From CAVSRC01 sp963732845 (GTDB lineage: Bacteria > Pseudomonadota > Alphaproteobacteria > Rhizobiales > Kaistiaceae): a stretch of 64,000 nucleotides of DNA. The notes under the pieces are model-generated. The model was not told where the DNA came from. It worked only from the letters and a program-made list of their open reading frames with translations, and did not search any database. The position numbers and the translations under genes are program-made. Positions 61,358 to 64,000 of this stretch are shown here, one piece after another. Positions within the stretch are counted from its first letter, which is position 1. Each line of letters starts with the position of its first letter. The stretch is taken from contig CAVTBE010000016.1 in the NCBI GenBank assembly GCA_963732845.1, forward strand, positions 62,001 through 126,000, read 5' to 3'.

Positions 61358-62752
61358 ATGGCACTGGTTCACGAGGCAGCGCAACCGGTCGGCGTCTTCG
61401 TCGTGGACGCCGATCCCGGCCAGCGCCGGATGCTCGCCGGTCTGATCGCCGAGCGCACCGGCGGTCGCTTCAGCGCGGTGACCTGCGCCAGCTACGAGGA
61501 GGCCGTCGCCGCCGCGGGCAGCCGTTCCGACGTCATCCTGGTCGCCGACCTCGCCACCATCGGCGGCCCGGCTCGCGTGCCGGAATTCGCGCGGCACGGC
61601 GCCGCCCTGATCGTCACCAGCGATTCGGGCTCGCTGAGCACGGCGGTTGCGGCGGTGAAGGCCGGCGCCGTCGATTTCCTGCCGAAGCCGGTCGGCGCCC
61701 GCGTCCTGATCGAGCGGCTGAATGCCGCGGTCGCCGCCTGGCGGCCGCCGGTGCCGCCTGCGGCGCCGGCCGTCGCGGCGGCGCAGGAGACAGCGGGCGG
61801 CGATTTCGCCGGCTTCATCGGCCGCGCACCGGCCATGCTCGCCGTCTACGACAAGATCCGGCGGATGGCGCCGTCGCAGGCGCCGGTCTTCGTGACCGGC
61901 GAGAGCGGCACCGGCAAGGAACTCGCGGCGGAAGCCATCCACGCCCATGCCGGCGGCGACGGGCGCCCGTTCGTGGCCATCAACTGCAGCGCCATCCCGC
62001 GCGAGCTGATGGAGAGCGAAATCTTCGGCCATGTGCGCGGCGCCTTCACCGGCGCCAGCGAGCACCGGGCGGGCGCAGCGGAGCTGGCCGACGGGGGCAC
62101 GCTGTTCCTCGACGAGATCGCCGAGATGGATCTCGGCCTGCAGGCGAAGCTCCTGCGCTTCGTCCAGTCGGGCACGCTGAGGCGCGTCGGCGGCACCGAG
62201 CAGAAACAGGTGAGCGTGCGCATCGTTTCGGCGACCAATCGCGACCCGCTCGAGGAGGTGCAGGCGGGGCGCTTCCGCGCCGACCTGTTCTACCGGCTGC
62301 ATGTCCTGCCGATCCACCTGCCGCCGCTGCGTGAACGGCGCGCCGATATCCCACTGCTCGCGGCGCACTTTCTGGCCAGCACCACGGCGGAAGAGGGCAG
62401 CGGTGCGATGGCGTTCGACGCCGGCACGCTGAGCGCCCTCACCGCCCATGACTGGCCGGGCAATGTCCGCGAACTGGCCAACACGATCCGCCGCATGGTG
62501 GTGCTCGGCGGCACCAGCGATGCCGACCTGATGCCGCCCGCGCCGGCGATCGCCGACCGCGCGCTTGCGCCCGGAGCGGCGCCGGCCGCAGCGCTCGAAC
62601 CCTACTGGCGCCAGGAGCGGCGCATCATCGAGACGGCGCTCGAGGTCTTCGGCGGCAATATCGCGCGGGCTGCGGCGGCGCTTGAACTCAGCCCCTCAAC
62701 CCTCTATCGCAAGCGCCAGTCCTGGGCGGAGCGAGGGGCCGGCGGCTCCTGA
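61358..62752 (+). CDS. Sigma-54-dependent activator (NtrC/Fis family) with atypical receiver
   Basis: A 464-residue bacterial enhancer-binding protein. Residues about 10-125 form a receiver: D17/D19 acidic pair and K110 (LPKPV) are present, but the phosphoacceptor strand reads DVILVADLAT, with the Asp (D64) shifted by one from the usual position. The AAA+ domain (about 150-390) has Walker A GESGTGKE, the sigma-54 loop GAFTGA (228-233) and LFLDEIAEMD. A Fis-type HTH (about 415-455) ends it. No partner kinase is nearby. Confidence 0.92.
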   Translation: MALVHEAAQPVGVFVVDADPGQRRMLAGLIAERTGGRFSAVTCASYEEAVAAAGSRSDVILVADLATIGGPARVPEFARHGAALIVTSDSGSLSTAVAAVKAGAVDFLPKPVGARVLIERLNAAVAAWRPPVPPAAPAVAAAQETAGGDFAGFIGRAPAMLAVYDKIRRMAPSQAPVFVTGESGTGKELAAEAIHAHAGGDGRPFVAINCSAIPRELMESEIFGHVRGAFTGASEHRAGAAELADGGTLFLDEIAEMDLGLQAKLLRFVQSGTLRRVGGTEQKQVSVRIVSATNRDPLEEVQAGRFRADLFYRLHVLPIHLPPLRERRADIPLLAAHFLASTTAEEGSGAMAFDAGTLSALTAHDWPGNVRELANTIRRMVVLGGTSDADLMPPAPAIADRALAPGAAPAAALEPYWRQERRIIETALEVFGGNIARAAAALELSPSTLYRKRQSWAERGAGGS

Positions 62753-62848
62753 CCCTGCCGTATTGCCGCGCCGGCCGGTCCGCCGCTTGCATAGTGGCGG
62801 CGGGGATTGGATCATAGGCGTTGCGGCGCTGGAGCCAGGGGACAAATC

Positions 62849-63442
62849 ATGGGCATGGGTATTTGCCGGCGTAGCGTTCTTGCGGCAGCGGGGCTGGCGC
62901 TCGCGGTCGCCGGCGGCCTGTCGACGAGCGCGTCGGCCGGCGCGGTCAGCGGCTTTGCCATGAATGCGGACGCCTTGCTGGCGCAGGGCAAGCCGGCAGA
63001 GGCCCTCACCGCCTTCGACAAGGCGACCGAAGCCTTCTGGGAGGCCTCGCCGCTGCAGTTCCGCGCGGCGCTGTTCGCGTCTTCCGTCAAGGGATTCGGC
63101 CAGTACGAGCCGCTCGCCGAGGCGACCTTCCATTCCGGCGACCAGGCGATCGTCTATCTCGAGCCGGTCGGCTATGGCTTCACCTCCGCCGGCGCGGACT
63201 TCACGGTCGCCTTCACCACCGGCGTCGGGATCACCACCGCCGGCGGCATCCTGCTCGCCAAGACGGACGATTTCGGCCGGCTCGAATGGCAGGGGCGGAC
63301 GAAGAGCTACCAGGTGCACACGGCGGTCACCGTGACGTTGCCGACGCTGAAGCCCGGCAGCTACAAGCTGTCGCTGACGCTGACCGACGCGGCGACCGCC
63401 AAGCAGGCCTCGGTCACCCTGCCCTTCTCGATCGTCGAATAG
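62849..63442 (+). CDS. Exported protein of unknown function
   Basis: A 197-residue protein with a twin-Arg-like start (CRRSVLAAAGLALAVAGG) and signal peptide ending SASA, so it may use the Tat or Sec route. The rest contains a TPR-like short repeat (LLAQGKPAEALTAFDKATEAFW) followed by a beta-rich domain with LKPGSYKLSLTLTDAATAKQA. Ribosome site AGGGGA precedes ATG 62849. The function is not recognised. Confidence 0.75.
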   Translation: MGMGICRRSVLAAAGLALAVAGGLSTSASAGAVSGFAMNADALLAQGKPAEALTAFDKATEAFWEASPLQFRAALFASSVKGFGQYEPLAEATFHSGDQAIVYLEPVGYGFTSAGADFTVAFTTGVGITTAGGILLAKTDDFGRLEWQGRTKSYQVHTAVTVTLPTLKPGSYKLSLTLTDAATAKQASVTLPFSIVE

Positions 63443-63457
63443 GCGGCTCTTTTTTTG

Positions 63458-63616
63458 TTCCCAGTCCGGCCTGCGGCCGTCCTCGCCTCTTGCTTGCTTT
63501 CCCGGTCCGGCCTGCGGCCGTCCTCGCCTCTTGCTTGCTTTCCCAGTCCGGCCTGCGGCCGTCCTCGCCTCTTGCTTGCTTTCCCGGTCCGGCCTGCGGC
63601 GCTCGACGGGCTCTTG
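63458..63616. repeat. 41-bp tandem repeat, about 3.9 units
   Basis: Units start at 63458, 63499, 63540 and 63581, each 41 bases; the last is truncated near 63616. Units 1 and 3 have CCCAG and units 2 and 4 CCCGG at the fifth base, so the array may have grown by two-unit duplication. Each contains the inverted repeat CGGCC-TGC-GGCCG. A related copy lies at 9345-9405. It follows a T-run (63450-63456) after the exported-protein gene. Confidence 0.9.
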
Positions 63617-63722
63617 TGTTAATCCAGGTTAACAATTTCTTGCATTAACTTATTGGTCATCAATATGTTCTGCCTGCCAGTGGCGCGATCCCTGGCGTCT
63701 GCACCGGCCCGTGCAGCACCAG
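63617..63722. other. AT-rich segment with three TTAA(C) motifs
   Basis: Part of the 420-base gap between the exported-protein gene and groES (63443-63862). GTTAATCCAGGTTAAC (63618-63633) is a 5-base inverted repeat holding two TTAA six bases apart; a third TTAAC follows near 63646. CtrA sites have a 7-base gap, so this fits imperfectly. No gene is visible here. Confidence 0.4.
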
Positions 63723-63732
63723 ACTTCGGGCC

Positions 63733-63760
63733 TTGACTTGTCTCAAACGCCTCCCTAAAT
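63733..63760 (+). promoter_or_regulatory. groES promoter
   Basis: TTGACT (63733-63738) and CTAAAT (63755-63760) with a 16-base spacer form a plausible -35/-10 pair. Transcription would begin near 63767, directly before the CIRCE operator. The CTTG at the -35 also fits an alphaproteobacterial heat-shock sigma (RpoH) promoter. Confidence 0.7.
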
Positions 63761-63772
63761 GCCGGCCGACTG

Positions 63773-63799
63773 TTAGCACTCCTCAGTGGCGAGTGCTAA
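63773..63799 (+). promoter_or_regulatory. CIRCE operator for HrcA
   Basis: A perfect CIRCE element: TTAGCACTC, nine bases, GAGTGCTAA. It is the binding site of the heat-shock repressor HrcA. It lies just after the predicted promoter and 63 bases before the groES start, the usual place for groESL control in alphaproteobacteria. Confidence 0.97.
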
Positions 63800-63862
63800 C
63801 AGGTCCCCGTTTGCAGGCTGATCCGATAATGGATCGCGCCGCTCAGAGAGGAACCGAGATCC

Positions 63863-64000
63863 ATGAAATTCCGTCCCCTCCACGACCGCGTGGTCGTTCG
63901 CCGGGTCGAATCCGAAGAGAAGACCATCGGTGGCATCATCATTCCGGACACCGCCAAGGAGAAGCCCCAGGAAGGCGAGATCATCGCCGTCGGCCCGGGC
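63863..64000 (+). CDS. groES: Co-chaperonin GroES (3' end beyond window)
   Basis: The first 46 residues of the 10-kDa lid of the GroEL chaperonin. The sequence MKFRPLHDRVVVRRVESEEKTIGGIIIPDTAKEKPQEGEI is diagnostic, including the mobile loop with GGIIIPD. AGAGAGGA precedes the ATG. About 50 residues and probably groEL lie outside the window. Controlled by the CIRCE site upstream. Confidence 0.97.
   Translation, partial: MKFRPLHDRVVVRRVESEEKTIGGIIIPDTAKEKPQEGEIIAVGPG

Noticed and set aside
63458..63616. Possible CRISPR array
   Set aside because: The repeats are directly adjacent with no unique spacers, and no cas genes are present. It is a tandem repeat.
1..64000. tRNA or rRNA genes
   Set aside because: Intergenic regions were read on both strands for cloverleaf-type stems with the conserved TTC-containing arm and for rRNA-like sequence; none was recognised. 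A covariance search was not possible here.

Overview
The window is a dense, GC-rich piece of an alphaproteobacterial chromosome, most likely from the order Hyphomicrobiales (Rhizobiales). The evidence is the tldD / aa3-type cytochrome c oxidase (cta) gene order, a CIRCE operator before groES, the small families DUF2093, DUF4170, DUF6101 and COG4315, the mutL-DUF2093-lpxK neighbourhood, paired tldD and pmbA, and short GC-rich palindromes between genes. No rRNA, tRNA or CRISPR array was found. Almost all genes are housekeeping. thrB is cut by the left edge and groES by the right edge.

Layout. 0-3 kb: thrB and rnhA, then a class III nucleotide cyclase with TolB-like and TPR regions. 3-12 kb: a 1-Cys peroxiredoxin, a DsbD-like periplasmic protein and yqgE, then the reverse-strand cytochrome oxidase operon ctaC-ctaD-ctaB-coxF-like-ctaG-ctaE-DUF983-SURF1. 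12-19 kb: a frame-broken IalB-like gene, tldD, a sunset-domain protein, a frame-broken Kef-type K+/H+ antiporter, pdxH, a lipoprotein and a DnaJ-like chaperone. 19-31 kb: a Sua5-type tRNA-modification enzyme, an acyl-CoA dehydrogenase and enoyl-CoA hydratase pair, a histone-deacetylase-family hydrolase, xseB, a divergent cupin/MarR pair, dxs, a copper-delivery set (DUF2946, PCu(A)C, SCO), tlyA and an RNA uridine methyltransferase. 31-43 kb: ribB, aroC, a histidine phosphatase, fabI, a COG4315 protein, an FAD-linked dehydrogenase, DUF6101, a haloacetate-dehalogenase-like hydrolase, ubiA, purD and an alpha-glucan phosphorylase.

43-45 kb is the clearest accessory stretch. It holds two convergent, lower-GC genes, an unrecognised protein and a GT61-like glycosyltransferase, followed by an AT-rich gap. 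45-52 kb: mutL, DUF2093, a complete IS5-family insertion sequence with a passenger gene, then a lipid A/Kdo operon (DUF4170, DUF374 acyltransferase, waaA, lpxK). 52-61 kb: pmbA, two M16 peptidase genes (both frame-broken), rsmD, rluB, tadA, a lipoprotein, ribF and a HAD hydrolase. 61-64 kb: a sigma-54-type activator, an exported protein, a 41-bp tandem repeat, and a CIRCE-controlled groES.

Working links: the cta genes and the PCu(A)C/SCO genes would together build a copper-containing terminal oxidase; tldD and pmbA encode the two partners of one protease; lpxK, waaA and DUF374 act in outer-membrane lipid assembly.

The most notable observations are: (1) five reading-frame breaks in four conserved genes, each explained by one extra base, which points to sequence error or a shared mutational cause; (2) an insertion sequence whose CTAG target duplication preserves the stop codons of two convergent genes that probably once shared that CTAG; (3) a passenger gene inside that element, overlapping the transposase gene by ATGA; (4) the two-gene glycosyltransferase-like islet; (5) a 41-bp-period repeat present at two distant intergenic sites. 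I found no clear undescribed multi-gene system.
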